A stretch of DNA of 64,000 nt from Acanthacorydalis orientalis (taxonomy: Eukaryota > Arthropoda > Insecta > Megaloptera > Corydalidae): assembly GCA_034766995.1 (NCBI GenBank), contig CM068316.1, forward strand, positions 14,242,000 to 14,305,999, in the 5' to 3' direction. The position numbers and the translations under genes are program-made. The notes beneath the pieces were generated by a model, which was not told the origin of the DNA, did no database searches, and saw nothing but the letters and a program-made list of their open reading frames with translations. This document shows, one piece after another, positions 1 through 15,379 of the stretch. Positions within the stretch are counted from its first letter, which is position 1; every line of letters begins with the position of its first letter.

Positions 1-2785
1 ACAGATGTTTTAAATTTTTTTTACTATTTTACTTTTCATACTTAATGCAAATAAATATTAAATATAGATCAAGTTCTGAGAAGCATTTTCTATTAAACTT
101 TGATCCAGTTTTTCGAAATAATTACATTTATATAATATTTTTACTTTTATTTACAGATAATTATGTATATTTATACATTTAATTTATTTATATTTTAGAA
201 ATTATATTAATTATATTTATGTTATAACTTATCTACAGATTTTAACATTGAATCTCTATCAATAATGAATATAAAATTATTATTAGTTTTATTTTAATCT
301 AGGAAGAAATATATTACTGAATGATTTAATAACTGCAACTACAGACAAATCAGGCGAATTAAAATTCATAAAATGTTCATAAATTAAAAAAAGTATATAA
401 ATAATAAAAACTGTTTTCGAAAGAATTTTTTTTCAAAATGATATATAATGGTTCCTACACATATGTATTATATTTATTTATGAAAAATCATATTCATATA
501 GAGAGAGCATAACAGTATACATTTATTATGTAAACAAATAAAAATTAAGAAATAACAATCAATTGATCACACATCTGTTCATAATAATTATCTCTGTTTA
601 ATTTTAGAAACCAATAAAATTAAATGAATTAATATAATTTCTAATATATTTAACAAATTAATAAATTAATTAAAAAATTAGAAATCCTTAACTGCAGTCT
701 ATTGAAGAGTGAATTGAAATGAAATATGTAGAATATATTTAATTTGTTTGATATAATATAGTCATGAAAGAGAAAGAACTGAGAGATAAATAATATAGAA
801 ATATATGTAAAAAATATCTTGTACTCCAATAGATTGAGTATTTTTTAAGTTGAGCAATAGTACCAGTTTTAGTAGTTTCATAACAGTATTTAATAATTAG
901 TAACTTATAGCAATTTTTAAATAATAAATTAATAATTTTCTATTCAAAATTTATATTCAATTTCAATAAAGCAGCATCTGGTCATTAAAAAATCAAAAGA
1001 GTAAATTTCATAGAAGAGAACCTTATAAACTATATAGATTAGTTACATTAATAGGATTTATTTACATTTATACGTTTACTAATTTCTACATCTTCAATTT
1101 ATTTAAATTAGTGTACACAACCGTATAATAATATTTTTAACAACATTTTATTATTCAGATATGTGTCTCAAAATCTGTTTTACAAATTTTCAATTTATAT
1201 GTAAAAAAATATGTCCAATGTATCAAATAAAGGATGAAATTATTTAATATTTTATAAGATAAAAAATCTATTACAAATCACAATTAGTCCTAAAAATAGA
1301 GTTGAAGTCATAAATCTCAAATGTTTGAGTGATAGAAATTAATTACAATATGTATATGAAATCTAAAATTAAGATTTCGAAATATACTCAAATCTATATT
1401 TAAAATATTTACTACTTAATAATATTACTTTTTCCAAATACTATACACAAAAATCTATACTAGTGATGTACATTTCTCAAAGAGAATAATGCTCTAATAT
1501 AAATATAGCCTCATACGCTCTTTACTTAAATAAACATGTGAAAAGATCAGTTCCATTCATTGCACTTAAATGGATGTATACTTTTATCTCCATTTTTCTA
1601 CTTAAAAAAAATAAACATGAAAATATGTAATTTCTGCTACTATGAAATATATGTACATGTAGATATGTATAGCTACATTTAAATCTGGACAAATATTTTG
1701 TTCATTTTTCATATACTTATACATTAGTATAGTGCAAAGCAACAGTACATAAAACAGAACAGGACGTATTATTCAATAGTTTTTGATTTATTTTATTATT
1801 TAAACTTTGATTTCAAAAATTAAATCGATACAAATAATAATGCAGATAAAAGATATATCGATAAAGGAAAAAGCAATAGTTTACTTAAACATCGAAAATT
1901 AACATCCTTCAGTTTCTAATACAATTTTGAACACAATTTTTTGAAATTTTCTTGTTATTCACTTATTTTTTTTCTATAAGCTAAAATTAAAGCAATTATA
2001 GCTATAAAATTTAAAAAAATTACATCTTACTAAATATAAATATATAATTTTGTAAAATGTTTAATTGAATACAAAATATTTTATAAAATAACACTATAGA
2101 TAATATATTCATCAAATGTTTTGTGTTGCATTATCAATATAATAGAAACGTTATTAAATACGTTGAAACACTACTCATACTTTTTTTCTCTACATTTGAA
2201 ATAATGTACAAATGTATAAAAAAGTAGCTATCTATATTATACATATATATATAAGGATAGTTCTAAAGATGTATAAATGTGAAGACACAATGTATATTTT
2301 TTGAAGTTATATTTTTTTAGTATAATAATTACATATTACTATATAATAAAATCATATATATCTTCGACCGCATGCTTTAATGACATTCAAAATTAATATG
2401 CGAAATGATATAATTAAATAATGTTTCATTAAATAAAAAACATTATAATGAGAAATATGCTTATTAATTTAAACTTTTATATAAACATAATTATAAATTT
2501 TTATATAAATTTGTTAATATCAAGTTATTTTCATTTTAAATATTCCCACTCGTTTAAAGAAGCGTGAATCAATAAAAATTTATAAAATAACTAATATTAT
2601 TATATAAAACTACTATACTGTATAAAATAATTAATTGAGATAATTAATTTAATATAAAATAACTAATAATTACCGAGAACAAATATTGTTATACTGTTTC
2701 TGTTTTTATACTGTTTATCGAAACAATTTCACACAGATCAACGCAGTTGCATATAAATTTTAAATGCACATTTATTAAATATCTT

Positions 2786-2787
<2 letters not shown>
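1..2787. other. AT-rich non-coding stretch
   Basis: No frame of note, splice-bounded exon, RNA gene or transposon end was seen. Homopolymer A and T runs and short palindromic AT strings only. Confidence 0.6.
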
Positions 2788-2848
<61 letters not shown>

Positions 2849-2865
2849 TTATATGTATATGTATT

Positions 2866-2898
<33 letters not shown>

Positions 2899-2900
2899 TT
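2788..2900. repeat. (CT)n-(TA)n compound microsatellite
   Basis: (CT)14 to 2816, then interrupted TA/TGTATATT repeats. The frame of Ser-Leu and Tyr-Ile pairs that crosses it is an artefact of the repeat. Confidence 0.97.
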
Positions 2901-3654
2901 ATTATATACAAACAAAAGTTGTTTGTGATTTATACATGCATTGCAAAGAAAATAAGCATGCGAATAGAAACAAATAAACAATAAATTATAATTTGTAGCA
3001 ACTTTTTAATTATCTTGTTAATCAAAGTAATTTTTAAAAAATAATAAATATATATCCAAATTTTAAAACGTATGGTCCATTAACACTTCTACACACATAC
3101 TCGCATACATAAATCCATATATATATATATACACACACACACTAATCTAATCAATGTTTGTAACTCTATGCATATTCGTGTTAATATGTAATATAATAGT
3201 TCATTTAAAATTATTTCATTACGAAAAAAATCAACGACAAGGTACAAAATTATCATTTGTAACATCAAATCTACGTTTAAAAATACCTACTTTTTATATG
3301 CATTGTGAAAATACTGAACAAGTTCTAAAAATAGCAAATAGTACGAACTGCCATTGTGCAACATAGCTACCAGTATCAAAATATGACACAAGCTTGTCAA
3401 AAAAAAGTTATATTTAAATAATTGCACAACTAGTTTATTACCTCTCATAATTTCAAGCTATATATAAACTAATTTCATAAAATTTTGGAAATATATATGT
3501 ATATATATATATGTATATATATAAAACTTGTTAGATTATCAATAAGTAATCTGAGATAAAAAATTTATTAATTATTAACATTCTATTAATACATAAAATG
3601 TGTAGTTAATGTAAATGTATCAAATATAAATCATGAAATATGCTTCGTTTTGGT

Positions 3655-3656
<2 letters not shown>

Positions 3657-3708
<52 letters not shown>

Positions 3709-3713
3709 CACAC
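3657..3713. repeat. (TA)n-(CA)n microsatellite
   Basis: About 23 TA units ending in catacacaca. A smaller TA/TGTATA run lies at 3493-3522. Confidence 0.97.
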
Positions 3714-4057
3714 ATGTACATTAAAAAAGAGTACTTAAACTATATATGTACACACATGCTTGTTTGAAAATGCGTTCTATGTTCAGTATCAAACAAACAT
3801 GTCAAGTTACATAATTCGTAAACGAAATGAACTAATATACATTAGTTTCAAAGTCATACTATCTACATACATAATACTGCTCTTCACTTCAATAGCGTAC
3901 AATGTATTCTACGTAAATAAATATAATGTATTTCACTTCCTCGTTATATTATGCAGCCTTTTATTTAAGGAAGAAGTCTGCTTTTGAACGCAATAGCTTA
4001 CAGCATATGTTAAAGAATAAATTCCTTAGTATATAGGTGAATGTCAAATTTAAATCA

Positions 4058-4060
<3 letters not shown>

Positions 4061-4092
<32 letters not shown>

Positions 4093-4098
4093 TGCATG

Positions 4099-4142
<44 letters not shown>

Positions 4143-4158
4143 CACACACATATATAAC
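4061..4158. repeat. TA-CT-TA-CA compound microsatellite
   Basis: TA run, then gcatg, (CT)11, a second TA run and acacaca. Confidence 0.97.
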
Positions 4159-4867
4159 ACAAATACATACATACAAATATTAAACACCACAGTCTTATAT
4201 TAGAAAAACGTAGAAAAAATTAAAATATTAAAGATTGTATTTTATATTTTTGCAAAGTACAATTACAATCGAAGGAGAACACCTACTTCAGTCTTTTAAT
4301 ATAAGAATAAAAATTGTTGTCTAAATGACAATATTTTAATTTATTGTTCATCGTAGTATCTCTTAACATACATAAGTTAATAAATTATATGTTGTCCACT
4401 GAAAGTAAAAATTGATTCCAGGAATTTTTAATATATTTATTAACAGCTTCTTATTAAAGAGAGGTAGAATTAATTTAGTATTGAATTATTATTGTTATTG
4501 GCGTTTTATTTTTATTTAGTATGTATGCCTTTATTTTTACCTGTTGATACTGATGTAAAAAATTAACATTATAAATAGTTTTGTTAAAAATTGAAAGAAT
4601 TAGAATTAATCCGTATAAAATTTTTAAAATAATTTACTATATTTTCATTATTTTCAGATAAATATTACAAATTAAGAATTTAGAATTCTATGAAATTTTA
4701 AGCTTGAAAAGTTGTAACAAGCTTTGTCAGCGGTTGAAATTTATGATACAATTTGGCTTGTGTAAAAAAATCCTTTATTACTAACACTATCACAATATCT
4801 TAAATAATTTTAAGAGGTAAAAGATAAAATTCAACAAATATATTTTAAAATGTGTATATGTTAACGT

Positions 4868-4868
<1 letters not shown>

Positions 4869-4911
<43 letters not shown>
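4869..4911. repeat. (TA)n microsatellite
   Basis: About 21 TA units. Another of similar size is at 5811-5856. Confidence 0.97.
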
Positions 4912-4913
<2 letters not shown>

Positions 4914-5808
4914 TATTCTAAGTATATAATAATTATAATACGCAAAGAATAATTGAAAAATACATATCTTAAGAAGATTAATCTTTAATAAGAAAATATA
5001 TTTTTTGTGTTTTATTTAAAACTTTTATTAAATTTTTTGCTGTACTTGTATTTTGATTAAAACGATGGTCCAAAGTTAAATTATGTAAGATATTATTTTT
5101 TGAACATTAACATTAAAAAATCATTGTATGATAATTTTTGATGCACAGTACCAAATTTTTGTGTATCGTTTATAAAAAGATTAAGAAATATAAAAATTAT
5201 ATACTAATTTTCTAAACATACTTTTATTTTTCATGAACGATACTTTTTTCATTTAGAAATCTTTATTAATGAATTATTGATTATTTTATTAAGAAATATT
5301 TATGAAAAGTTAAAATTTTCTGTACCTAACGGTTTTAAGCAGAAAATGTGTCGTAATTTAAATACGCATAAGATTTTGTCAAGAAAATCATTAATACATT
5401 TTTCAAAAGTTTACTCTTAAAAGAAATTGTTGTAATAGTTGGTTATAAATATAAAACTATTTATTATAATAAATTAATTTATTATAATTATTTTCATGAC
5501 AATAAAGAATGTTTAAAGTACTTATAAGGGAAATTATATGCAAATCAAATACTTAATGAAACATAATAAACCTAAAACACAATGGAAGGATTACATTTAT
5601 AAAACAATATTAATATTAAGATTAAGTAAAAGCATCAGTTATATCTTTATTACATTAAATAAGAAATATTATTATACAATAAAACGAAATATGGATTTTG
5701 TTCACTTAAAGATTTTTTTAAGTGAAAATATTTACTATAATAGGAAAATTGTAACATCTAATAAGACAAATATCTATTGATATCCGAAAATGAATAGTTA
5801 TTCACTTA

Positions 5809-5858
<50 letters not shown>

Positions 5859-6387
5859 AATAAATATTCAAAATTTACTTTAGATTGTCTATTGTGTAAA
5901 TTACCAAGTGTATTTCCCAAGATTTGACTACCGCTGCCCAATTGTATATTTAAAATTTGTACTATATTAACTTATACTTGTCTAAAAATAATATGGAATG
6001 TTTTAATAACATTTATTATTTTTAAAAATAATTTTTATTGAATGTTAGAATGTGGACCTATAAAATTTCACAAATTCTCTCGTTTTAATGGCTCGAGTTG
6101 GTGACATCGGATCTTTCAATTACTTGGCCTATGTGACAAACTGTACAAATAAATTATCTTTATTATGTTTATGCAGTCATCAATCAATGTGTTAATATTG
6201 TTTTTTTTTCAAAAAAAGCAATCAAAATAAACATGCGAAGGAATACTTTGATAACTTAATTGAATATTTTTAATTTAATTGATCATTGAAAATTATCCAT
6301 TAAAATAACGTAATATATACTAATCAAATTATCATAAATCATAATACAAATATACTACATCATAGTTTTTCTTCATACTACAAAAAT

Positions 6388-6415
6388 TATATATATATAT
6401 ATATATAGATATATG

Positions 6416-6468
<53 letters not shown>
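6388..6468. repeat. Interrupted (TA)n microsatellite
   Basis: 80 bp of TA with single G substitutions. A (CA)n-(TA)n array follows at 6733-6799 and a short TA-(TG)n at 7690-7719. Confidence 0.95.
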
Positions 6469-6472
<4 letters not shown>

Positions 6473-6742
6473 CTCTTCTTAATACTGTAGATTTAATATA
6501 TCATCTAAACACTTATTTTTCTGTCAATATGTAAATAAATATTTAAAATTATATAAACAAAAAACTCAACATTTAAAAAAAATGCTCAAATGACTTAAAT
6601 TTATTATTTAAATATTAATATTATATATAAAATATATTTGGCACTCAAATTTCTTTAACGTTATTAAGTTTCGGTTTGTAATAATCTATAATTCTGATAT
6701 AAAATTTTGATTCATGTAAAAGCTGTTTATTATACACACACG

Positions 6743-6800
<58 letters not shown>

Positions 6801-7495
6801 ATTATGTAGTATATTTTCTATATTAACAAAATATTTAATTAATTAGTACTATATAACAATAAAATATGAAATCATTTCAATCAATAGTAGAAATAAGTTT
6901 TTTTTTAAATATTATTAATAACATTCTTTCAAAGTGAACCAAAAAAAAAGAAAAATACATATTTGTACTTATAGAAAAATATACAAGTTTGAATTAAAAG
7001 TAAATGCTAAAAGGATTTATATGAAAAATAATAAAAATTAATTTCTTAAAATGTTTGTAATTGAAAAAAATCTCTTCCTGTTAAAATACGCATAAAAATC
7101 AAACATAAATTACAAAGTTATAAAGAAATTAAATTAATACTCTAGACGTTGAAAAAAATCAAGAAATTTTCAATGTTATCTCTTAGTAATACTAGACTTC
7201 ATTAATTGTAATAAATAATCATGAAAATATTTTCAAAATCTCTAACTTGAATGTTATTATTTATAACATTAAATCAAAGAGTATAATAACAAATTGCTAA
7301 TTTTAATATAAAATAATTGAAGAAATTATTATTTAATAGAAATGTTTTAATGATAATAATAATCTTACACAAAAAATGACACCAGTTTAAATTTAAGACA
7401 ATTAAGTTTTTTTTTTAAATAGATAAATCCATTCAAATTAAGGAAAGCATCACATAATAATAATAATATAATAAAAACACCGGTTATATTTTGCA

Positions 7496-8510
7496 GCCAA
7501 GCATCAAATAGTTCTAATTGTAATTATGGATAACTAAAAAAGATATAAAGTCTATCAAGAGTTTCATAAAAGTAAACAATTATCGTAATTTTCAATCTGC
7601 TAAATTTACAATTTGACTAATTTAGAAATATTTTCCGTCAATAGTTATTAATTTTTATTTGAAAATCACGATATTTTATATTGTTTCAATTATATATATA
7701 TATATATATATGTGTGTGTAAATTATGTTATAATTTATAATTAAAATATAAGTTTGAAAATAATTCCAAATTGCTGATACTTTAAGTGAAAAATATTACT
7801 TTATTTTTAGATTCCAGAAGTATTTGTCATAAAATACGAATCCGAAAATAGTTAAATTTATAAACTGAAATCATCAATATAAAATGAAACAAATATAAAA
7901 TGTAGCAAACATGAAAAACTTTTTATTGTTTATAAATAAATGACTTTAAAATAAACACAAAGAAGTTCACCTAAAAGTTCTTCGAATTTATTCTCAAAAC
8001 TTTAAATATATTTTATTAAATAATAAATTGAAAATACTTATTCAATATTGAGATTTTTTTAACTTTATGCAAAACATACACACAAATAACCTACTGACCT
8101 AGAAAATCAATCTGCGATATGAATTTTAGAACTTTATTGTTTAAAATGTTACATATGTTATAATAATTTAGTTTCACATCTCCTGTTTATAATTACATAC
8201 ATCATTAATTTTATAAAATAAGAAATACTAATTATATAAACATTAACATATAATAATTACTTTAATAGAAGATCGTTATAATAAGATTAATTGCTTTTTA
8301 AAAAAAATATATTAAAAGAATATTCTTTGAAACTGAATATACCCGTACAAATGAAGAAAAAGAATGTAAATATATTAATTAAGTATAAACATGGATCTTT
8401 TCCTGGAGGCAATCGTTCAAAATTGCTAATTGGAATTGTTGATAATTAAAAAAAATATGTCAAATGTACCAAGAGTTTCATAAAATTAATCAATTATCGT
8501 TAATTTCAAA
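7496..8510. repeat. Pair of old diverged repeats about 910 bp apart
   Basis: The segment 7514-7600 (ctaattgtaattatggataa, caagagtttcataaaagtaa, caattatcgtaattt) resembles 8426-8510 (ctaattggaattgttgataa, caagagtttcataaaattaa, caattatcgttaattt). Similarity fades on both sides. It may be an old tandem duplication or two copies of an unknown dispersed repeat. It is not coding. Confidence 0.55.
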
Positions 8511-8932
8511 TTATATTTCCTTTTTGTTGACATTTATTTACACTTTAAATGAATATTAAGAAAGAGTATAAATTTATATAAAGTTATTTAAAATTTTAGT
8601 ATCTATTTTATGAAAACATTTGATTGAAAAAATAAATTTTAAAACTAATATTATATTTCTGTTGTTATACTTAAATTAATTCTAAAAAGTTCATTAACAC
8701 TTATTGAACGAAATAAGTTGTTTATTGTTTATAAAATATATATATTCTTTTTTGAAGATTATATGGATTTTTTTAAAGATTTTTTTAAAGAAAATTTAAT
8801 ATAATTTTATAAATATATTGTTCACTAATTATAATCAGTATTGACTTATAATAAATTTTCTTATATTTAGATGGTTGTTCTTTATATTGATAATCAGCAA
8901 CTTGTAATTATTTTCAATTAGTATTAAAATCG

Positions 8933-8949
8933 CATATATATATATATAT

Positions 8950-9007
<58 letters not shown>

Positions 9008-9023
9008 GTGTGTGTGTGTGTGC
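8933..9023. repeat. (TA)n-(TG)n compound microsatellite
   Basis: Long TA run with one catg, then (TG)9. Minus-strand frames of 65 and 88 codons here are repeat artefacts. Confidence 0.97.
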
Positions 9024-9159
9024 TAATAATTGTGTATATAAGTAAATGTTGAAAAAACCTGTGACAATCAAAGACAAAACATGTTGATTCCCAACAATCA
9101 CACAAACTCAACCTGTCTCATCTACTAATCACATATTTCAAAATAACAATATATAAGAA

Positions 9160-9420
9160 AAAAGTTGTGGGAAAAACCCAACGAATGATTAATTGTCATG
9201 GCAACTTGCCACATGTAACTGACAGCTCAAACTTTCGATAGAACAACACAACTGGGATTCAAACCCACGACATTCCACATCAATACAAACCATTGAAACA
9301 TATACGAAATATCTGCACACTTTTATACATTTACAACGAATTTTTAATAATCGCATTAACATATCTCGTCTCGACGTCGCATGTTTATTTTCAAACATTC
9401 ATCTTAATATAAAATCAGTT
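9160..9420 (-). other. GC-richer patch with a B-box-like string
   Basis: The minus strand carries gtgggtttgaatcccag, close to a tRNA T-arm, inside a 69-codon frame of no recognisable family. No acceptor stem or anticodon arm could be folded around it, so a tRNA gene is not called; a tRNA-derived SINE relic remains possible. Confidence 0.2.
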
Positions 9421-9629
9421 TGACAAAAAAAAATGTAGATATATATTTTATTAATATACACACATTATCTTACGCAACTCCAAGGGCGAATATTAATAAT
9501 ATAATATTCAATCCAAGAAACACAAACTTGAAGAACTTGTATAGTTTCTTTTTAGAGAAAAAAAAAACATAAGTTTTCACAATGTTTCTTTAAAACTAAA
9601 CACTGTTCAATACACTTTAGATTTGAATT

Positions 9630-9960
9630 TCTTTTTTAAAAAAAAATAATATAATTTAAAATAAATCTAACACTACGAAAAAACACATCAAAAATAAAAT
9701 TATATTTTATAAACTCGAAGAAATTCACTTTAGAGAAAGAAACACACGCGTTGTACTCACGAGAAGATTCGTAAAAAAGCTCGTGCGTTACGTACAAACG
9801 AGATATACGTTCATAAGCTTTCAGCTTCAGCAAAAGCTGTGAACTGACTGAAATATTATATAGACTCAAGCACGGCGCCTGTAACCAGCCAGAAATAGGT
9901 GTTGGTTTCTCATTCGATAACTCGATATTAAACAGAGATAAAGGATCGACTGTGTACGAA
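9630..9960 (-). promoter_or_regulatory. GC-richer island, possible minus-strand promoter and first exon
   Basis: Read on the minus strand, the island contains ggcgccgtgcttgag, a TATA-like tctatataat, the initiator-like tcagtcagttc and then a donor-like TCTC|GTGAGTAC near 9760. A 77-codon frame starts inside it (MSLYNISVSSQLLLKLKAYE) but drifts into low-complexity hydrophobic sequence after the donor-like site, as an intron would. No protein family is recognised. This is weak evidence for a 5' gene edge. Confidence 0.22.
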
Positions 9961-10229
9961 ATTTGTATCTATTTTCTTTTTTTAATGAACGTATCACAAT
10001 ATCAACTTGCAGACAACTCTAATACACTTCTAAGTTAGTACAAGATAGATGTACTGTTAAGGCGAATCGTTTGCGATAAACAAAGATAGATACATATTCG
10101 CAGACATGTTATATTTATAGATATGTGTATAAGATAACACTATACATACTTGCATGTGAATAATAAAGAACAGATATACGCTTGTTATACGCAAGCGTTA
10201 CAACGACGCAACAATGGTATATTTCATAC

Positions 10230-10236
10230 ATACATA

Positions 10237-10296
<60 letters not shown>

Positions 10297-10477
10297 CAAA
10301 AACAAAAGCGTTGTAAATATTTAATCTGAAAGGAATCCTAAATTTTAAATATTGTGAAGTGAATTAAAGAAAAAAGATCCATTATTCAATTATTAATCAT
10401 TGCTCTATTTAAAATTAAACATTGATTTTCTATTTTTTCATATAAATAAAATGTAAAACTGCTGTATACAATGAGAA

Positions 10478-10523
<46 letters not shown>
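10230..10523. repeat. Two (TA)n arrays
   Basis: Pure TA arrays at 10230-10291 and 10483-10523, separated by plain AT-rich sequence. Confidence 0.95.
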
Positions 10524-10525
<2 letters not shown>

Positions 10526-12265
10526 CCTAATAATAATTTTCGAATAAATTTCAATAAAGACTAAAGATAAAATATTGAAAAATTCTTCACTTCGCATCTT
10601 TAATAAATTCTATTCAAACGAATCTCATGACAATGGGTGAAACGTAAGAATGTAATAAAAGACGTTGTAGAAAAAATAAACATTGAAAATGGAAAGTTCA
10701 ATGTTTTTGAAAGCAGTGAAATGTTTAATCTGTTTTTTCCAAATGAAAATAATTAGAAAAATTGAGTTTTTTGTGGGTTTCCTTTCGAAAATGTAAATAA
10801 TTTTAAACGCGTCTATTTTCAACACATATTGATTTTAAATTTCGGATAATTTTACTCGCGCTCGCTTTATTTCTTCATTTATTATTAATGGAATGTTAGT
10901 GCGATATACTGACAATGTTAATTTTCCCAACTTTATGTACCTTTTTTACAGAAATTATTCATTTTACCTGTTTTAATTTTTTATTACGTATGAAGGAAAA
11001 GTTTTATATGAATTTTACTTCACTAATAGTCATAACATGTAAAAGTTTTCTTGATAATATTTTTTATTGCTTGTAATGAAAGTACATTTTAAGTACTTCA
11101 TATAAATAGTTCTAAGAAAAAACTGACCGTTACTAACTTAGATAAGAAATATGTAAGGCAATATATTTTTCGAACATTTTATGATTATAGGATTATTAAT
11201 TTAAAAAATATATATATTTAAACTTTTGATAATTGTGAGAAAATTATTCTTTTTTTAAAATGTATTTTATAGCTCACGAAATTAAACTAAATAGATTTTT
11301 AGAGAAATAATACTTTTGGCATTTTTTTCTCAACTATATTGTAATAATAACAGAAGACAAATTAATAAAATATTCAAAAAACTTAAAATCTCAACTTAAA
11401 AACTTTTTTTCAGTTCTTAATTCTTTAAATAGATTTCGATTCTTTATAAAAGAATAAATTTTTATTAACAGGATAATTTGAATACATTTAATATTGAGAA
11501 TTAAATTATTTTATATTTGTTAATTCATTCGTAATACGAATTCATGCGGTTCATACAATAAAATTACATTCATTTTCTAGTATTTTTTCGAAGAATCATT
11601 TCCATAACTTAGAATGTTTGTTAAATACTGTAAGTTTAAAATCCATTAAACAATTTTTGAATTTTCAACCCAAAACTATTATAATTGTTTGTATTTTTTT
11701 GACATTGAATTACTTTTAATTATTTATAAAATTCAAATTCACAAATTTCTCAAAAAAATACATTTTTTGTATGAAGGATTTCAGTTACGCTCAAACAGAA
11801 ATTACTTATTTATTATTGAAGTGCTAAAAAAGTAAGTTTTGCTTTGAGAACATTGCTCTTAAAATAACATTAAACTTCTAAATAGAATTCTTATAAGACA
11901 TTGAGAATAAATTAAGATAAAAGGTATTTTAGATGAGATAAGAAATATTACACATATTATTTAATTATTTTCAATAATTCAGTTTTTTTATCTCAAATGT
12001 AAATAATCAGTCTAACAAAGAAATGAAATTTGTTAGTTAACCTAATTTGTACTCAAATTTAAACTTTCTATTATATCCATTATTCACATCTTCTTTACCT
12101 TCCGTATAAAAATTATTTTCAAATTAAGATACAAATAGAGAATGATTTTATGTCATTTTTATCTCAATTAAAATTTTAATTTAGTGTCTGCAGATATTAA
12201 TACTTCAAAGGTCACAAAATTTACTAATGACAGATAATTGTAGAACTAGACGAGATATTAACTTT

Positions 12266-12268
<3 letters not shown>

Positions 12269-12329
<61 letters not shown>
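12269..12329. repeat. (TA)n microsatellite
   Basis: About 26 TA units, one G interruption and a short TA coda. Confidence 0.97.
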
Positions 12330-12331
<2 letters not shown>

Positions 12332-13077
12332 TCATAGATTCTGTTCTAGAATTCCTCATTAATAAATGTTTGATTTTATAAGCATTATCCTACATACTCG
12401 TGCAAAGTCCAATTAGACCCTTCATTTTAATAAATAACTTAGTTCAAAGTGCTAATTAATCTGCTTTCATGAATCATATGCCTATAAATGTAACCATAGA
12501 ATTATAATTTAAAGTTTCTACATTCGAATATTAAAGCAAAAAATACATATCTATTGATCAAGTCTCAATAAAATAGATCATCAAAAAAAAAGTATTCTGT
12601 TACATGTATATTAATTTTTATTATATTAAATTCTTCAGTTAGTAATTCTATTTTGTATCAATTATTTATACAGAATACATAGTAACTGTACAAATGTAAA
12701 AATCGTTAATTCAAATTATTTAAAAATTGAATATCATATTTTTGGACTGTTATGAAAATTATATAGAACTTTATATCTAATAATAATGTTTAGAAAAACA
12801 AGAACAAAACATATGTTAATTATATAAAATATTATTCAATTTTTGTATAATTTTAGTAAGAACATTAAAATTTATTTTAATTACTTGATATTATTTTTGA
12901 TACATTGACGGTAACAAATGGAAATTATTATTTTCAAACAAAAAATGATTTTAAATACATGAAAAATAATAAAAGTAAATTTTATTTTCTACTACATTAA
13001 GTTTATTTAAAGAAGGTAGTCATAAGAGTTATACGTTTATAATATTATGCATATGTCTACATATTACATAATTTTAA

Positions 13078-13177
13078 ATATATATATATATATATATATA
13101 ATATATAAATAAATATATTTATATATATATATATATATATTAATATATATATATATATATAATATGTATATATACAT
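13078..13177. repeat. Interrupted (TA)n microsatellite
   Basis: Four TA blocks separated by aataaata-type breaks and their complements, giving overall dyad symmetry. Confidence 0.95.
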
Positions 13178-13446
13178 AAATAAAAAGATAGCAAAAGAAA
13201 AAATCTCAACAACCACATCCACGTATAATGAGAGTTGTATAAACAACAAAAAATATAATAAGATGTGAACATAAAACATATAGAAATACTAGAAATAAAA
13301 AATTTGTAGCTAAAAAGTGTATTTTGTTTTCTATCTCTCTTTCGTAGTTATTAGATTTCGAAAAATTCAAATATATTTTATACTATAAAAAGTTTTAATA
13401 ATGATGTATTACGATGTGAGTTCAAAGTAAATGATTAAAATATATA

Positions 13447-13741
13447 TTAGGTGCACAAATCTATTCTGTGATTATTTTTTATAGAAAATTAATATTTACT
13501 GAAAAATGAAATACACTTCAATCCTCAAAATATTACACATTATTTCATATAACTCTGCTTCATTTGTCGGGTGACTGATGAATCACTTGTCGAAAGAGAG
13601 GTGGTGGCTTTTAGTAAATGAGGCCGTAATGATTTTTCGGACCACTTTCACAGTTTTATCATTTGTTGCGTCACAACTCTTCCTTCCAAAGCTAAACAAA
13701 TCGTTCCTGCAGCATTTTTTTCTTCAGAAATGCGAAAAATA
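13447..13741 (-). mobile_element. Mauritiana-type mariner remnant, transposase C-terminal part and 3' end
   Basis: The left edge is a mariner terminal repeat (TTAGGTGCACAAATCTATTC) preceded by TA. The minus strand has broken transposase reading that matches the copy at 29501-30748: KTVKVVRKIITASFTKS against KTVEEDQKCIDKFINSK, then NILRIEVYFIF against NILRIEIYSFF in the shifted frame. Stops and frameshifts leave no function. It is interrupted at 13741/13742 by the Tigger-like element, and the rest of the gene resumes on the far side. Confidence 0.75.
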
Positions 13742-14925
<1,184 letters not shown>

Positions 14926-15110
14926 TTTGGAATGTCAAATATTTTGCTTTTCGGACGTTATCATGTTCATTACTTTTTTTATGAGGTTATACCAACCGAT
15001 TGGCTAAGTTTATAGTGTTTTTAAATGTTACGGTTTGCACTTCAAAATCTTAAAAAAATATTTTAGTTTAAAACAGAACAGCGATTGATTGAATTTAAAT
15101 GCACCAAATT
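14926..15110 (-). mobile_element. Continuation of the mauritiana-type mariner remnant beyond the Tigger insertion
   Basis: On the minus strand one frame reads FEVQTVTFKNTINLANRLV, a stop, PHKKSNEHDNVRKAKYLTFQ. This follows the mariner order QTVN...QLI then the catalytic HDNARPH, ending just where the piece at 13447-13741 takes up the sequence. The two pieces meet at a TA once the Tigger-like element is removed. The right limit is uncertain and the other terminal repeat was not found. Confidence 0.55.
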
Positions 15111-15379
15111 ATTTTTTTTCACCAAATATTAACAAGATATTAAAGGGAATGAAAAAAAAATTTTTGTTGAGAAAACACGTAATTGATAAATAATCATTTA
15201 ATTGTTAAATTAAAATGTTTATACCTCTGAAAAATAACGAAAATATTTTTTTTAACTATTTAAATTATATAAACCACAATAAACTGCAGTCAAATTTAAA
15301 TCAAAGTTCGTTGGATTAATATTTTACACTACAGATCAAATTTCAAATACTGTTTAGACTGTACGGTAATAGAGCATAG

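Larger units (their letters stand above)
2901..8930. other. AT-rich non-coding stretch with microsatellites
   Basis: Apart from the arrays and the old repeat pair, nothing recognisable. Frames at 3154, 3760 and 5538 (70-80 codons) are Lys/Asn/Ile/Tyr-rich with no family signature. A GC-richer patch at 5920-6150 is too short to assign. Confidence 0.6.
10530..13440. other. AT-rich non-coding stretch
   Basis: Nothing recognisable besides the TA arrays at 12.3 and 13.1 kb. The 66-codon minus frame at 10625-10825 has no signature. Confidence 0.6.

Noticed and set aside
9240..9290. tRNA T-arm-like string gtgggtttgaatcccag on the minus strand
   Set aside because: No acceptor stem, D arm or anticodon arm could be placed around it; kept only as a possible SINE relic.
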